This document shows, piece after piece, positions 54,260-63,975 of a DNA stretch of 64,000 bases (positions are counted from its first letter, which is position 1; the number at the start of each line of letters is the position of its first letter). The stretch covers positions 124,001-188,000 of the forward strand of contig NZ_JAPWGM010000001.1 in NCBI RefSeq assembly GCF_027213715.1, read 5' to 3'. The translations under genes and the position numbers were made by a program. The stretch is from Pedobacter punctiformis (lineage in GTDB: Bacteria; Bacteroidota; Bacteroidia; Sphingobacteriales; Sphingobacteriaceae). The notes below the pieces were generated by a model. That model ran no database searches. It had not been told where the DNA came from and saw only the letters and a program-made list of their open reading frames with translations.

Positions 54260-55399
54260 ATGTCACCGAATAAAAGATTAAAAGTTGGCCAGGGCCAAAT
54301 CAGTGGATATTTATCAATTTTTTTAGGTGTTTTGGTATTACTGAGTGTTTTCTGCTTCAGGTATCCGGAACAATTAACTACCCCCGAATTCAGAGAGGTT
54401 TACACCAAATCTATTGCAGAAGCCTTAATGATTTTTGGCGTAATTGCTTCTTTCTTTTTTGCATTATTAAGTATAATACTCAGCAAAAAAATAAAACTTG
54501 CTTTTATTGGCTCAGCTATAACAGGAACAGCCATTATATTAGGGGCTTTAACCGTAAGAGGTACTGATGTGGCAAAAAGCAGCTGGCATTTTGGGCTGGA
54601 CTGGATGATATTAGACTTGCTTTTAATGGTCGCTATTTTTGTGCCTTTAGAATTATTTTTTCCGAAGAACAAATCGCAAACCAAGTTTCATGAAGAATGG
54701 AGAACCGATTTAACTTACTTTGTAATCAGCCATTTGTTTATCCAATTTTTTGGTATCGTAACTCAAAAACCTGCAATTGTATTTTTTGGCTGGATGGGTT
54801 TAGAAAAGGTACATCTTTGGGTTCAAAGTCTGCCATTTGCAGTAGCATTGTTCCTTGCTTTTTTTAGTACAGATTTATTTCAATACTGGGCACACCGCTT
54901 TTTCCATACCCGTGTAGCTTTATGGCGTTTTCATTCTATCCACCACTCTACTCAAAACATGGATTGGCTTGCAGGCAGCAGAACACACTTTATAGATATT
55001 TTCTTTACCCGGGCCATGACTTTTATTCCTTTATATATTTTAGGTTTTTCGCCTACTGTATTTAATGTTTACATCATATTTATTGCCATTCATGCGGTAC
55101 TGATCCATGCAAATACCCGGATTAATTTTGGTCCGTTAAAATACATTTTTACGACACCGCAATACCATCATTGGCATCATTGCGAAGATCCTAAATATTA
55201 TGGGCACAACTTTGCCTCCATATTTCCTTTTATTGATATGATATTTGGAACCTACTATTTGCCGGGCAAAACATGGCCTGCCGGAACGGGTGTACATGAG
55301 GCCGCTTATCCAAAGGGTTTTATAAAACAATCTATTTATCCGTTTACAAAAAGTCCTTTTGATACCGATTTAAATATGGAAGAACGAAGCGATCGATAA
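54260..55399 (+). CDS. Sterol desaturase / fatty acid hydroxylase family protein
   Basis: Membrane di-iron hydroxylase. From the ATG at 54260 (379 residues; an in-frame TTG at 54239 is less likely) the C-terminal half has the histidine boxes HRFFH (about 215-219), HSIHH (about 228-232) and HHWHH (about 309-313), which bind the di-iron site. About four helices precede it in an N-terminal half (20-135) that is larger than in many family members. Substrate may be a fatty acid, sphingolipid or hopanoid-like lipid; Sphingobacteriaceae make sphingolipids, but that link is inference. Confidence 0.85.
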   Translation: MSPNKRLKVGQGQISGYLSIFLGVLVLLSVFCFRYPEQLTTPEFREVYTKSIAEALMIFGVIASFFFALLSIILSKKIKLAFIGSAITGTAIILGALTVRGTDVAKSSWHFGLDWMILDLLLMVAIFVPLELFFPKNKSQTKFHEEWRTDLTYFVISHLFIQFFGIVTQKPAIVFFGWMGLEKVHLWVQSLPFAVALFLAFFSTDLFQYWAHRFFHTRVALWRFHSIHHSTQNMDWLAGSRTHFIDIFFTRAMTFIPLYILGFSPTVFNVYIIFIAIHAVLIHANTRINFGPLKYIFTTPQYHHWHHCEDPKYYGHNFASIFPFIDMIFGTYYLPGKTWPAGTGVHEAAYPKGFIKQSIYPFTKSPFDTDLNMEERSDR

Positions 55400-55510
55400 C
55401 TTATCTGATTTTGCTTAATTCTCTGTCATTTCGTTCAAAACCGGCCGGTTTTATCAATTCATCAAACGTTTGTCCTGATTAAGCCTTTATTTTCTGACAG
55501 TTTTATAGAA

Positions 55511-55538
55511 TTGGCTATGTATAAAACCATTATCTTTG
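55511..55538 (+). promoter_or_regulatory. Promoter of pruA
   Basis: TTG (55511-55513), 17 bp, TATCTTTG (55531-55538); 22 bp before the ATG. A full match to the Bacteroidota promoter model. Confidence 0.6.
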
Positions 55539-55560
55539 CGCAAATCATAATTAAAACATC

Positions 55561-57195
55561 ATGCTTAAAGGATTTTTTAACGTACCAACACCGGTAAACG
55601 AACCTATTTTAAACTATGCTCCGGGTAGCAAAGAACGTGCACTTTTAAAAGAAGCACTTGCTGAAGCCCGTTCTCATCAGCAGGATATCCCGATGTATAT
55701 CGGTGGTAAAGCGGTGCATACTTCAAAAAAAGGTAAAGTTGTTCCTCCACACGATCACCAGCATGTTTTAGCTCAATTTAGCATTGGCGATAAAACACAC
55801 ATTAACCAGGCTATTGATGCGGCATTAGCGGCAAAACAAGACTGGGAAAATTTAAACTGGGAACACAGAGCGGCCATCTTTTTAAAAGCGGCTGATTTAA
55901 TTGCCGGCAAATACCGTTATAAATTAAATGCGGCAACTATGCTTGGCCAAAGCAAAAATGCTTATCAGGCAGAAATTGATGCAGCTTGCGAATTAATTGA
56001 TTTCTTACGTTTTAACGTAAGTTACATGTCTGATATTTACAAACAACAACCTCCGGTATCACCAAGAGGAAGCTGGAACCGTGTAGAACAACGCCCCTTA
56101 GAAGGTTTTGTATTTGCGTTAACCCCTTTCAACTTTACAGCTATTGCAGCAAATTTACCTGCTTCGGCAGCAATGATGGGTAACGTGGTGGTTTGGAAAC
56201 CTGCCGACACACAAGTTTATGCAGCAAACCTGTTAATGGAAATTTTCCGCGAAGCGGGTTTACCTGATGGCGTAGTTAATTTGGTTTATGCTGACGGACC
56301 GGAAACTGGTAATGTAATTTTTAACCATGCAGATTTTGCCGGTATTCACTTTACAGGCTCTACAAAAGTATTTCAGGAAATCTGGAAAACCATTGGTACT
56401 AACATTCATAAATATAAATCATATCCTCGCATTGTAGGCGAAACTGGTGGTAAAGATTTTATCCTCGTTCATCCTTCAGCACAGGTTGATATTGCAAGTA
56501 CAGCAATCGTTCGTGGTGCCTTCGAATATCAGGGACAAAAATGTTCGGCGGCAAGTCGTGTTTACATTGCAAAAAGCTTATGGCCTGCCATTAAAGAATT
56601 AATGATTCGCGATTTAGCAACCTTTAAAATGGGTGGCACTGAAGATTTCAGCAACTTTATTAATGCGGTTATTGATGAGCGTTCATTTGATAAATTAGCT
56701 AAATATATCGATCAGGCTAAAAAAGATAAAGGTGTGGAGATTATTGCCGGCGGAAATTACGATAAGAGCAAAGGTTATTTTATTGAGCCGACTGTTTTAG
56801 TGGTTGACGATCCTAAGTACGCTACGATGTGTGAAGAATTGTTTGGCCCTGTTTTAACAGTTTACGTTTATGAAGACAAAGATTTTGATCAGATTTTAGA
56901 AGTAATTGATACCACATCGCCTTATGCTTTAACCGGTGCTTTAATTGCTCAGGATCGTTATGCGATTGACAAAGCTTCTCATGCTTTACGTAATGCAGCA
57001 GGTAATTTCTACATTAACGATAAATGTACAGGAGCTGTAGTTGGTCAGCAGCCATTTGGTGGTGCCAGAGGATCGGGCACTAACGATAAAGCCGGATCGA
57101 TGATTAACTTGTTACGTTGGGTTTCTCCGCGTACCATTAAAGAGGTTTTCGAATCCCCAACAGATTATCGTTACCCGTTTTTAGCAGAAGATTAA
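55561..57195 (+). CDS. pruA: L-glutamate gamma-semialdehyde dehydrogenase (1-pyrroline-5-carboxylate dehydrogenase)
   Basis: Second step of proline breakdown: oxidises glutamate semialdehyde to glutamate with NAD+. The 544-residue protein has catalytic C328 in EYQGQKCSAASR and general base E294 in GETGGKDF, plus the N-terminal VNEPILNYAPGSKER that marks P5C dehydrogenases. PutA-type proline dehydrogenase is not fused; it must be a separate gene. Own promoter and terminator. Confidence 0.95.
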   Translation: MLKGFFNVPTPVNEPILNYAPGSKERALLKEALAEARSHQQDIPMYIGGKAVHTSKKGKVVPPHDHQHVLAQFSIGDKTHINQAIDAALAAKQDWENLNWEHRAAIFLKAADLIAGKYRYKLNAATMLGQSKNAYQAEIDAACELIDFLRFNVSYMSDIYKQQPPVSPRGSWNRVEQRPLEGFVFALTPFNFTAIAANLPASAAMMGNVVVWKPADTQVYAANLLMEIFREAGLPDGVVNLVYADGPETGNVIFNHADFAGIHFTGSTKVFQEIWKTIGTNIHKYKSYPRIVGETGGKDFILVHPSAQVDIASTAIVRGAFEYQGQKCSAASRVYIAKSLWPAIKELMIRDLATFKMGGTEDFSNFINAVIDERSFDKLAKYIDQAKKDKGVEIIAGGNYDKSKGYFIEPTVLVVDDPKYATMCEELFGPVLTVYVYEDKDFDQILEVIDTTSPYALTGALIAQDRYAIDKASHALRNAAGNFYINDKCTGAVVGQQPFGGARGSGTNDKAGSMINLLRWVSPRTIKEVFESPTDYRYPFLAED

Positions 57196-57240
57196 TTTTT
57201 ATATACACATCCCACTGAATTTATTTCAGAACGACCACTT

Positions 57241-57275
57241 AAAACCTCTGATTGCTCAGGGGTTTTTTCTTTTTT
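57241..57275 (+). terminator. Terminator after pruA
   Basis: AAAACCTCTGA (57241-57251) pairs with TCAGGGGTTTT (57256-57266) with one G-T pair, TTGC loop, then TTCTTTTTT. Confidence 0.82.
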
Positions 57276-57389
57276 ACAAGAATCGCTTAAGGTTAAATTA
57301 ATCTTTAGACCAGCTGTTTTGTCAATTTTTATTAATTTAGGCCACATCAATACTGAAATTAAATTACGCACTCAAAACAGATCTTAAAA

Positions 57390-58109
57390 ATGACCGCCTG
57401 TGTAAACTGCAACCAATTATTATCAGAAAATTACTGTCCAAACTGCGGATATCCGGCAAAGCTTAAAAGAATTGACGGACATTATATAAAACACGAAATT
57501 GAGCATGTGCTGCATTTCGAAAAAGGAATTTTCTACACCATAAAGGAGTTATTAGTCAGACCCGGAAACAGTGTCAAAGAATTTATATCGGAAAACAGGA
57601 ACAGACTTGTAAAACCCATTATTTTCATCATTGTATCCTCTTTAGTTTACTCCGTTATAAATCACTTCTTTCACCTGGAAGATGGCTATGTTAAGTTTGA
57701 TGAAGCTAAAAGGACAGCAACGAGTGCAATTTTCGAATGGATACAAAATCATTATGGTTATGCAAACATTATGATGGGAACATTTATTGCTTTATGGCTA
57801 AAATTATTTTTCAGAAAATATAATTATAATTTTTTCGAAATATTAATCCTTTTATGCTTTGTAATGGGAATGGGCATGCTGTTTTTTTCAGTTTTTGCCA
57901 TTGCAGAAGGTTTAAGCAAAATTCATCTGATGCAAATTGCAGGCATAGTTGGCTTTGCATATTGCACATGGGCAATCGGACAGTTTTTTGAGAGAAAAAA
58001 GACCACAAGCTATCTGAAAGCACTTGTAGCTTACGTATTAGGATATGCTAGCTTTTATTTATTGGCAATGCTTTTGGGCTTGCTCTTCGGTTTAATATCA
58101 AAACACTAA
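57390..58109 (+). CDS. DUF3667 membrane protein with N-terminal zinc ribbon
   Basis: 239 residues. A four-Cys zinc ribbon (C4-x2-C7, C16-x2-C19: CVNCNQ and CPNCGYP) is followed by an amphipathic segment and then five or six hydrophobic helices from about 75 on. This matches DUF3667, known in Bacteroidota, with no assigned function; the ribbon plus membrane plan suggests a scaffold or sensor. Single gene. The 194 bp before it hold the pruA terminator and no further feature I can name. Confidence 0.82.
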   Translation: MTACVNCNQLLSENYCPNCGYPAKLKRIDGHYIKHEIEHVLHFEKGIFYTIKELLVRPGNSVKEFISENRNRLVKPIIFIIVSSLVYSVINHFFHLEDGYVKFDEAKRTATSAIFEWIQNHYGYANIMMGTFIALWLKLFFRKYNYNFFEILILLCFVMGMGMLFFSVFAIAEGLSKIHLMQIAGIVGFAYCTWAIGQFFERKKTTSYLKALVAYVLGYASFYLLAMLLGLLFGLISKH

Positions 58110-58200
58110 TACGCCAAATTAAATTCACAAAATATATCAATAAAATAGATTTGAAAAGCAGTTGCAGCAGGTTTCTGTCAAGTTAGCCCACAACTAAATA

Positions 58201-58228
58201 AAAAAAGCCCCGGCATACACCGGGACTT
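58201..58228 (-). terminator. Terminator after the SulP-carbonic anhydrase operon
   Basis: AAGCCCCGG (58205-58213) pairs with CCGGGACTT (58220-58228, one G-T); on the minus strand it ends in a T-run. Confidence 0.82.
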
Positions 58229-58265
58229 CAGAACTAAAAAAAATACATCAATGGGATGGCATGGG

Positions 58266-58922
58266 TTAACTCACCTTAAAAGCAGGTGTAACATCCTCAA
58301 GACTTGAGCTCGTTACTTTTAAATCTTTTATTAAACCTGTTTTTAAGCTGTAAACCCATGCATGTACAGATAATTCCTGTCCGCTTGCCCATGCACTTTG
58401 TACAATAGAAGTGTTCATTATATTGGCAGCACCTTCAATAGCATTCAATTCCACTAAACGATCAAATTTTTGTTCAGGATCTTTCATGGTTTCCATTTCG
58501 CGGTCGTGCATGCGGTACACATCCCTGATATTTCTCAGCCAGTTATCAATTATACCCACTTGTTTATTGCCTAAAGCAGCTTTTACACCACCACAACCAT
58601 AATGACCGCAAACAATTACATGTTTTACTTTTAAAACATTAACCGAATAATCTAAAACAGATAACATGTTCATGTCGGTATGAACCACAACATTTGCAAT
58701 GTTCCGGTGTACAAATATATCGCCCGGCATTGTGTTGGTAATCTGGTTTGCAGGTACGCGGCTATCCGAACAACCTATCCATAAAACCGGTGGGTTTTGT
58801 CCTGCTGATAATTTATCGAAATAGCCTGGATTGATGTCGAGCATATCTTTAACCCAATCCTTATTTCCCTGTAATAAACTATCGTATGTTATATCTTTTG
58901 TTTCTATAGTTTTTGCGCACAT
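58266..58922 (-). CDS. can: Beta-carbonic anhydrase
   Basis: Interconverts CO2 and bicarbonate. The 218-residue protein has the plant-type active site: zinc ligands C51, H107, C110, and the dyad D53-R55 in CSDSRVPAN; the segment VIVCGHYGCGGVKAAL carries the second half. The stop of the SulP gene lies only 6 nt before this ATG, so the two make one operon, which implies that SulP carries bicarbonate. Cytosolic, no signal peptide. Confidence 0.95.
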   Translation of the reverse strand: MCAKTIETKDITYDSLLQGNKDWVKDMLDINPGYFDKLSAGQNPPVLWIGCSDSRVPANQITNTMPGDIFVHRNIANVVVHTDMNMLSVLDYSVNVLKVKHVIVCGHYGCGGVKAALGNKQVGIIDNWLRNIRDVYRMHDREMETMKDPEQKFDRLVELNAIEGAANIMNTSIVQSAWASGQELSVHAWVYSLKTGLIKDLKVTSSSLEDVTPAFKVS

Positions 58923-58928
58923 AATTTC

Positions 58929-60533
58929 TTAGTTATTAATTTCTTCTACTATCTTATTTGTTAATTTAGGAACAGTATAATGTTTTTGTATGTTCTCCAG
59001 GGTTACAATAATTCCCTTTGTATAAGCATTGTGTTTGTAATTAAAAATGGTTTCTAAAACATCCGGATCAATATATCTGGAGTTTGAACCATCTATAATC
59101 ACATTGGTTTCTTTAGGTATGTTTGTTAAAACAACTTGTATTGCTGCCTTATTTAAAAATGAAACTTCTTCTGCAAGTTTAATCCTGAGGTTCTTTTTAT
59201 CGCCTTCATCCTGAATTTTATAAAAGAAAGGATTACGCATATTGGTACGAAGCAGGTAAAATATAGATACAGCCATACCTATCCCCACACCAATTAATAA
59301 ATCGCTTAATAGTACCGCTACAATAGTCACCACAAATGGCACAAACTGATCCCAGCCTTTGTGATACATGTGTTTAAACAAGCTGATTCTGGTTAGTTTA
59401 TAACCTGTAACTAAAAGTACAGCTGCTAAACACGAAAGCGGAATCATATTGATGATTTGCGGAATAAAAAGCAATGAAAGTAATAGCCAGCCACCATGAA
59501 AAATTGCAGACATTTTGGTTCTTCCACCTGCGTTTACATTGGCCGAACTTCTAACAATAACCGATGTCATAGGTATACCGCCCAGCATACCACTGGTTAT
59601 ATTTCCAATACCCTGTGCAACCAACTCTCTATTAGTTGGAGAAACCCGTTTAATAGGATCTATTTTATCAACCGCTTCAATGCTTAAAAGGGTTTCTAAA
59701 CTGGCTACAGCTGCAATGGTTGCAGCAACAAGGTAAACTTTTGGATTCCCCAACGCAGAAAAATCCGGCATGGTAAATAAACCCAAAAATTCTCCAAAAC
59801 CATTAACCACAGGAATGCTTACAATTTGATCAGTCCTTAACTGGTATTCTGTCCCGGCGAAAATCAAACTGCCTGCAACTCCCAGTATCACAACCAATAA
59901 AGGTGCGGGCACTATGCTCAGTTTTTTAAACCTTGGCCAAAAAATTAATACCGCAATTGATAATACGCTAATGACTATTGCAGCAAGACTTACATGATTT
60001 AATGCAGAGGTAATGGCCGAAAAGGTGTTTTCATTGTCTTTTTGAAAAAAACCTTCGTCTCCGGGAAAATCTGAATCGACACCAAGTGCATGGGGTAACT
60101 GTTTTAAAATCAGTGTCAGACCAATTGCGGCAAGCATGCCCTCGATAACACTGGAAGGAAAGTAATTACCAATAGTACCGGCCTTAATTAACCCCAAAAC
60201 CATTTGAAAAATACCTGCCAGTACAACTGCAAGGAGAAAAATCTGGTAACTGCCCAATTGTGCTATTGCACCTAAAACAATAACCGTTAAACCCGCAGCC
60301 GGACCACTAACACTTAACTGCGATCCACTAATAGAGGCAACTACTGTACCCCCAACAATACCGGCAATTAATCCGGCAAATAGTGGTGCACCTGAAGCGA
60401 ATGCAATACCTAAACATAGCGGTAAAGCCACCAGAAAAACCACAATACTTGAAGGTAAATCTTTCTTTAAATTCTTTTTAAGAAAATATTTTTTAACATC
60501 CGAACCTGAAAAAGTCGGCTTATTCTTTTGCAT
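58929..60533 (-). CDS. SulP family inorganic anion transporter with STAS domain
   Basis: Inner-membrane transporter of 534 residues with about twelve helices (30-430) and a C-terminal STAS-like domain (about 440-534, with NVIIDGSNSRYIDPDVLETI). The N-terminal GLIAGIVGGTVVASISGSQLSVSGPAAG region (about 54-81, quoted in part) is the substrate-binding SulP motif. Coupling to a carbonic anhydrase gene (6-nt gap) supports bicarbonate as substrate, as in BicA; sulfate cannot be ruled out by sequence alone. Confidence 0.9.
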   Translation of the reverse strand: MQKNKPTFSGSDVKKYFLKKNLKKDLPSSIVVFLVALPLCLGIAFASGAPLFAGLIAGIVGGTVVASISGSQLSVSGPAAGLTVIVLGAIAQLGSYQIFLLAVVLAGIFQMVLGLIKAGTIGNYFPSSVIEGMLAAIGLTLILKQLPHALGVDSDFPGDEGFFQKDNENTFSAITSALNHVSLAAIVISVLSIAVLIFWPRFKKLSIVPAPLLVVILGVAGSLIFAGTEYQLRTDQIVSIPVVNGFGEFLGLFTMPDFSALGNPKVYLVAATIAAVASLETLLSIEAVDKIDPIKRVSPTNRELVAQGIGNITSGMLGGIPMTSVIVRSSANVNAGGRTKMSAIFHGGWLLLSLLFIPQIINMIPLSCLAAVLLVTGYKLTRISLFKHMYHKGWDQFVPFVVTIVAVLLSDLLIGVGIGMAVSIFYLLRTNMRNPFFYKIQDEGDKKNLRIKLAEEVSFLNKAAIQVVLTNIPKETNVIIDGSNSRYIDPDVLETIFNYKHNAYTKGIIVTLENIQKHYTVPKLTNKIVEEINN

Positions 60534-60689
60534 AATAATATAGATTATCTAATAAATTTTAACGAACAAATCGTGGAAATCCATTAAAAATCAACAGATA
60601 ATTAGGTAAGTATCCTAAAAAATTAGTCACACTATACTATTATCACTTAAAAAATAAGCTGATTTTCTTTGGATTAATCCAAAAAACAA

Positions 60690-61034
60690 TTAGACAAAAT
60701 TTGGAGGAGGGGTTGGCACAGTGGCATGATATGGATCTACATATCTTTTTGAATGCTCAAAAAAGCTGTTGTTAAGTGAAAAGTGTCCTGAAGAAAATTC
60801 GTAAGATACCAATGGGTAGTTTACTTCGATAAGTTTAAAATCGGTAAATTTTGCTGTACCCTTGGCTGCATCTTTTCCGCCATCATGCTCTAATTCAATT
60901 TGCATAATTACGGCATTCATAATTTCCTTATCAACATTTGTAAAAAATACCGGCGCACCAGATATGCCCATCTTCGCCATGAAGATGCCCATAAAGGTTG
61001 CAACAATAAGGTATTTATACTTTCTTAAAAACAT
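60690..61034 (-). CDS. Hypothetical protein with N-terminal membrane helix
   Basis: 114 residues; a hydrophobic N-terminal segment (about 8-25) that may be an uncleaved anchor or signal, then a soluble part with alternating strands and a Pro-rich end (TVPTPPPNFV). No family recognised. After its stop (minus strand) lies TTTGGA-TTAA-TCCAAA, a 6-bp stem palindrome at 60668-60683 that may terminate it. A plus-strand frame overlaps it but has no support. Confidence 0.55.
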   Translation of the reverse strand: MFLRKYKYLIVATFMGIFMAKMGISGAPVFFTNVDKEIMNAVIMQIELEHDGGKDAAKGTAKFTDFKLIEVNYPLVSYEFSSGHFSLNNSFFEHSKRYVDPYHATVPTPPPNFV

Positions 61035-61165
61035 TGATAAACTTGTATTTCACTCGTATGCCTGCAAAAATAACACCATAATTGGTTTTTCAATGCATAA
61101 AGCTGTAAAAAAAATGTAATATAATACATCTCATAAATTGAATATAAAGATTTAATTTCGCAGGT

Positions 61166-62401
61166 ATGAAGAGACTACTGCTGCTAGTTGTGTTGTGCTA
61201 TCCTGTTTTATTGTATGCACAAAATAACAATTCCCCATCTACTTATGATCCACACGACATTGCCATTACAGGTTATTTGCAAACACAATTTCAAAAAGCA
61301 CAATCGCCAGGGATTACTTCATTTTCAGGTGGAGATTTTTCTGCCAATTCCGACAGCAGATTTATTGTAAGACGTGGGCGTTTAAAAATAGACCGTGTGG
61401 ACAAATACACCAGCATTGTTTTTCAACTTGATGCAACACAAAACGGAGTACAACTAATGGATGCCTTTATTCAGCTTCGTGAACCAAAATTTAAAGAGTT
61501 TAAATTAACAGCAGGTTTATTTAACCGCCCTTTCGGCTATTCTATTGTTTATTCTTCTGGTTACAGGGATTTTCCTGAAAGGCCAAGGGTGTTTCAAACT
61601 TTAATGCCCCGTGAGCGTGATCTTGGTGCTTTAATTGGCTATCAGCCGCAAAACAAATGGAAGTTTCTAAACCTTGAGTTTGCTGTTGTAAACGGAAGTG
61701 GCTTAACGGTCCGTGATTACGACTCTAAAAAGGATTTTATCGGAAACATTGCCTTTAAATTTGACAGTTTGGCCAATAAAAAACTAAACATAGGCTTTGG
61801 CGGCTCTGCATACAGGGGTTATGTTAGAAGCAACACCAAAACATATTACAGTGCAACAAATACTGGTTATACCGGCAATACAAATGATAATATTTTAGGT
61901 TCTTACCTGAATCGTAACTACTATGGTGCAAACCTTCAAATTCAGTACGACAACAGCTTCGGGAAAACCAGTTTTAAATCTGAATATGTTGCAGGGCAAC
62001 AACCGGGTGTAGCCAGTTCTGCTGATTTAAAAGGCCCCTACGCAAGTCAGAGTTTTGCCACGCAGCCGGCTACAAATTTATATGAAAGACATTTTAACGG
62101 TTATTATTTTTGGTTAACGCAGGAGCTGTGGAAAACAAAGCTTACTGCACTTTTAGCTTATGACGTTTACGATCCGAATACTAATGTTAGCGGAACTGTA
62201 ATTGGTCAGCCAAATAATTTTACAACCGCCGGCGATATAAAATATGCCACATTTGGCTACGGACTTACCTATCAGTTAAATGGAAGGTTAAAATTTACAC
62301 TTTATAACGAGCATGTGGAGAATGAAAAAACAATTGTTGAAGGATTTGACCGTGACCTGAGAGATGATGTATTTACGGCACGCTTGCAATACCGCTGGTA
62401 A
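61166..62401 (+). CDS. Porin, phosphate-selective O/P type
   Basis: 411-residue outer-membrane barrel. Signal peptide to about residue 19 (LYAQ), then repeated strands with the OprO/OprP-like pattern RFIVRRGRLKIDRVDKYTS (about 66-84), AFIQLREPKF, RERDLGALIGYQ and a last strand RLQYRW. Such porins in Bacteroidota are usually anion-selective, but phosphate specificity is not shown by the sequence. It sits 32 bp before the carboxylase gene and may share its transcript. Confidence 0.85.
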   Translation: MKRLLLLVVLCYPVLLYAQNNNSPSTYDPHDIAITGYLQTQFQKAQSPGITSFSGGDFSANSDSRFIVRRGRLKIDRVDKYTSIVFQLDATQNGVQLMDAFIQLREPKFKEFKLTAGLFNRPFGYSIVYSSGYRDFPERPRVFQTLMPRERDLGALIGYQPQNKWKFLNLEFAVVNGSGLTVRDYDSKKDFIGNIAFKFDSLANKKLNIGFGGSAYRGYVRSNTKTYYSATNTGYTGNTNDNILGSYLNRNYYGANLQIQYDNSFGKTSFKSEYVAGQQPGVASSADLKGPYASQSFATQPATNLYERHFNGYYFWLTQELWKTKLTALLAYDVYDPNTNVSGTVIGQPNNFTTAGDIKYATFGYGLTYQLNGRLKFTLYNEHVENEKTIVEGFDRDLRDDVFTARLQYRW

Positions 62402-62433
62402 TTTTTAATTTTAAAAAATGATATCATCTAACC

Positions 62434-63975
62434 ATGGATAAGAAAATAGCTTTACTACAAGATAAAATACAACAGGCAAATCTTGGTGGCGGACAGGCCC
62501 GGATTGACAGTCAACATAAAAAAGGAAAATTAACCGCCAGAGAACGTATTCATTTTTTAATGGATGAGGGCAGTTTTGAAGAAATTGGAATGATGGTTAC
62601 CCACCGCAGTACCGATTTTGGAATGGAGCGTGAAAAATATCTTGGAGATGGTGTAATTACCGGGTATGGAACCATTAACGGTCGTTTAACTTATGTATTT
62701 TCTCAGGATTTCACAATTTTTGGCGGTTCATTATCAGAAACCCATGCCGAAAAGATTTGCAAATTAATGGAAATGGCCATGAAAAATGGAGCTCCGTTAA
62801 TTGGATTAAATGATAGTGGTGGTGCCCGTATTCAGGAAGGTGTAGTTTCTTTAGGTGGTTATGCTGATATTTTTTACCGCAATGTTCAGGCTTCCGGCGT
62901 TATCCCCCAGTTATCTGCAATTATGGGGCCCTGTGCTGGCGGAGCCGTATATTCTCCGGCAATTACCGACTTTATTTTAATGGTGGAGAACACCTCATAT
63001 ATGTTTGTAACAGGCCCGAATGTGGTTAAAACAGTTACGCATGAGGAAGTAACCTCTGAAGAATTAGGAGGTGCAAGCACACATGCTACAAAATCGGGTG
63101 TAACGCATTTTGCCTGTGCCAATGAAATTGAAGCCATTAACCATGTTAAAAAGTTATTGAGCTACATGCCTCAAAATTGTGAGGAAATGGCAGAAATACT
63201 TCCTTACGAAGACTCCGATGAAAGCAGACTGGGACTAAACACATTTATGCCTCAAAATGCGTCGCAGCCTTATGATATTCGTGAGGTAATTTCTGCCGTA
63301 GCAGATGCGGAAAGTTTTTTAGAGGTACACAAAGATTTCGCTGAAAACATTGTAGTGGGTTTTGCCCGTCTTGCCGGAAGAAGTATTGGTATTGTGGCAA
63401 ATCAACCCGCTTATCTTGCTGGCGTTTTAGATAGCAACTCTTCTACCAAAGCCGCTCGTTTTGTTCGCTTTTGCGATTGTTTTAACATTCCCCTTCTGGT
63501 TTTCGAAGATGTTCCGGGCTTTTTACCGGGTACGGATCAGGAATGGAACGGAATTATAACCAATGGTGCCAAACTTTTATACGCCTTTAGCGAAGCTACA
63601 GTACCACGCATTACCGTAATTACCCGTAAAGCTTATGGCGGTGCCTATGATGTGATGAATAGTAAACACATCGGTGCGGATATGAATTATGCATGGCCAA
63701 GTGCTGAAATTGCCGTTATGGGCGCTAAAGGTGCTGCAGAAATTATCTTTAAAAGAGAGATTACCTCGGCAGAAGATCCACAGGAAAAATGGCTTGAAAA
63801 AGAAAAGTTATATTCTGATATTTTTGCTAATCCATACCGTGCTGCAGAGCGTGGTTTTGTGGATGAAGTAATAGAACCTTCGCAAACCCGCATAAAATTA
63901 ATCCGTGCCTTTAAAATGCTTGAAAACAAAGTGGTTAATAATCCACGAAAAAAACACGGCAATATACCCTTGTAA
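62434..63975 (+). CDS. Acyl-CoA carboxylase carboxyltransferase beta subunit (propionyl/methylmalonyl type)
   Basis: Carboxyltransferase that moves CO2 from biotin to an acyl-CoA, probably propionyl-CoA. The 513-residue protein has the two crotonase-like halves, with [22 protein letters not shown] (about 18-39, quoted in part), [17 protein letters not shown] (about 117-133) and [14 protein letters not shown], and in the second half [17 protein letters not shown] (about 357-373) and [11 protein letters not shown]. Biotin carboxylase and carrier subunits are not adjacent in the window; they may lie just past the right edge. The last 25 bp hold no gene start I can support. Confidence 0.9.
   Translation: MDKKIALLQDKIQQANLGGGQARIDSQHKKGKLTARERIHFLMDEGSFEEIGMMVTHRSTDFGMEREKYLGDGVITGYGTINGRLTYVFSQDFTIFGGSLSETHAEKICKLMEMAMKNGAPLIGLNDSGGARIQEGVVSLGGYADIFYRNVQASGVIPQLSAIMGPCAGGAVYSPAITDFILMVENTSYMFVTGPNVVKTVTHEEVTSEELGGASTHATKSGVTHFACANEIEAINHVKKLLSYMPQNCEEMAEILPYEDSDESRLGLNTFMPQNASQPYDIREVISAVADAESFLEVHKDFAENIVVGFARLAGRSIGIVANQPAYLAGVLDSNSSTKAARFVRFCDCFNIPLLVFEDVPGFLPGTDQEWNGIITNGAKLLYAFSEATVPRITVITRKAYGGAYDVMNSKHIGADMNYAWPSAEIAVMGAKGAAEIIFKREITSAEDPQEKWLEKEKLYSDIFANPYRAAERGFVDEVIEPSQTRIKLIRAFKMLENKVVNNPRKKHGNIPL

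Noticed and set aside
60862..61119. Plus-strand 85-codon frame over the hypothetical gene at 60690-61034
   Set aside because: Neither side is strongly supported, but the minus-strand frame has a better N-terminal helix and a likely terminator; only that one is kept.
61153..61160. TAATTTCG as the promoter box for the porin gene at 61166
   Set aside because: The box ends 5 bp before the ATG and the nearest TTG is only 12 bp away, too close for the usual spacing. Noted but not called.
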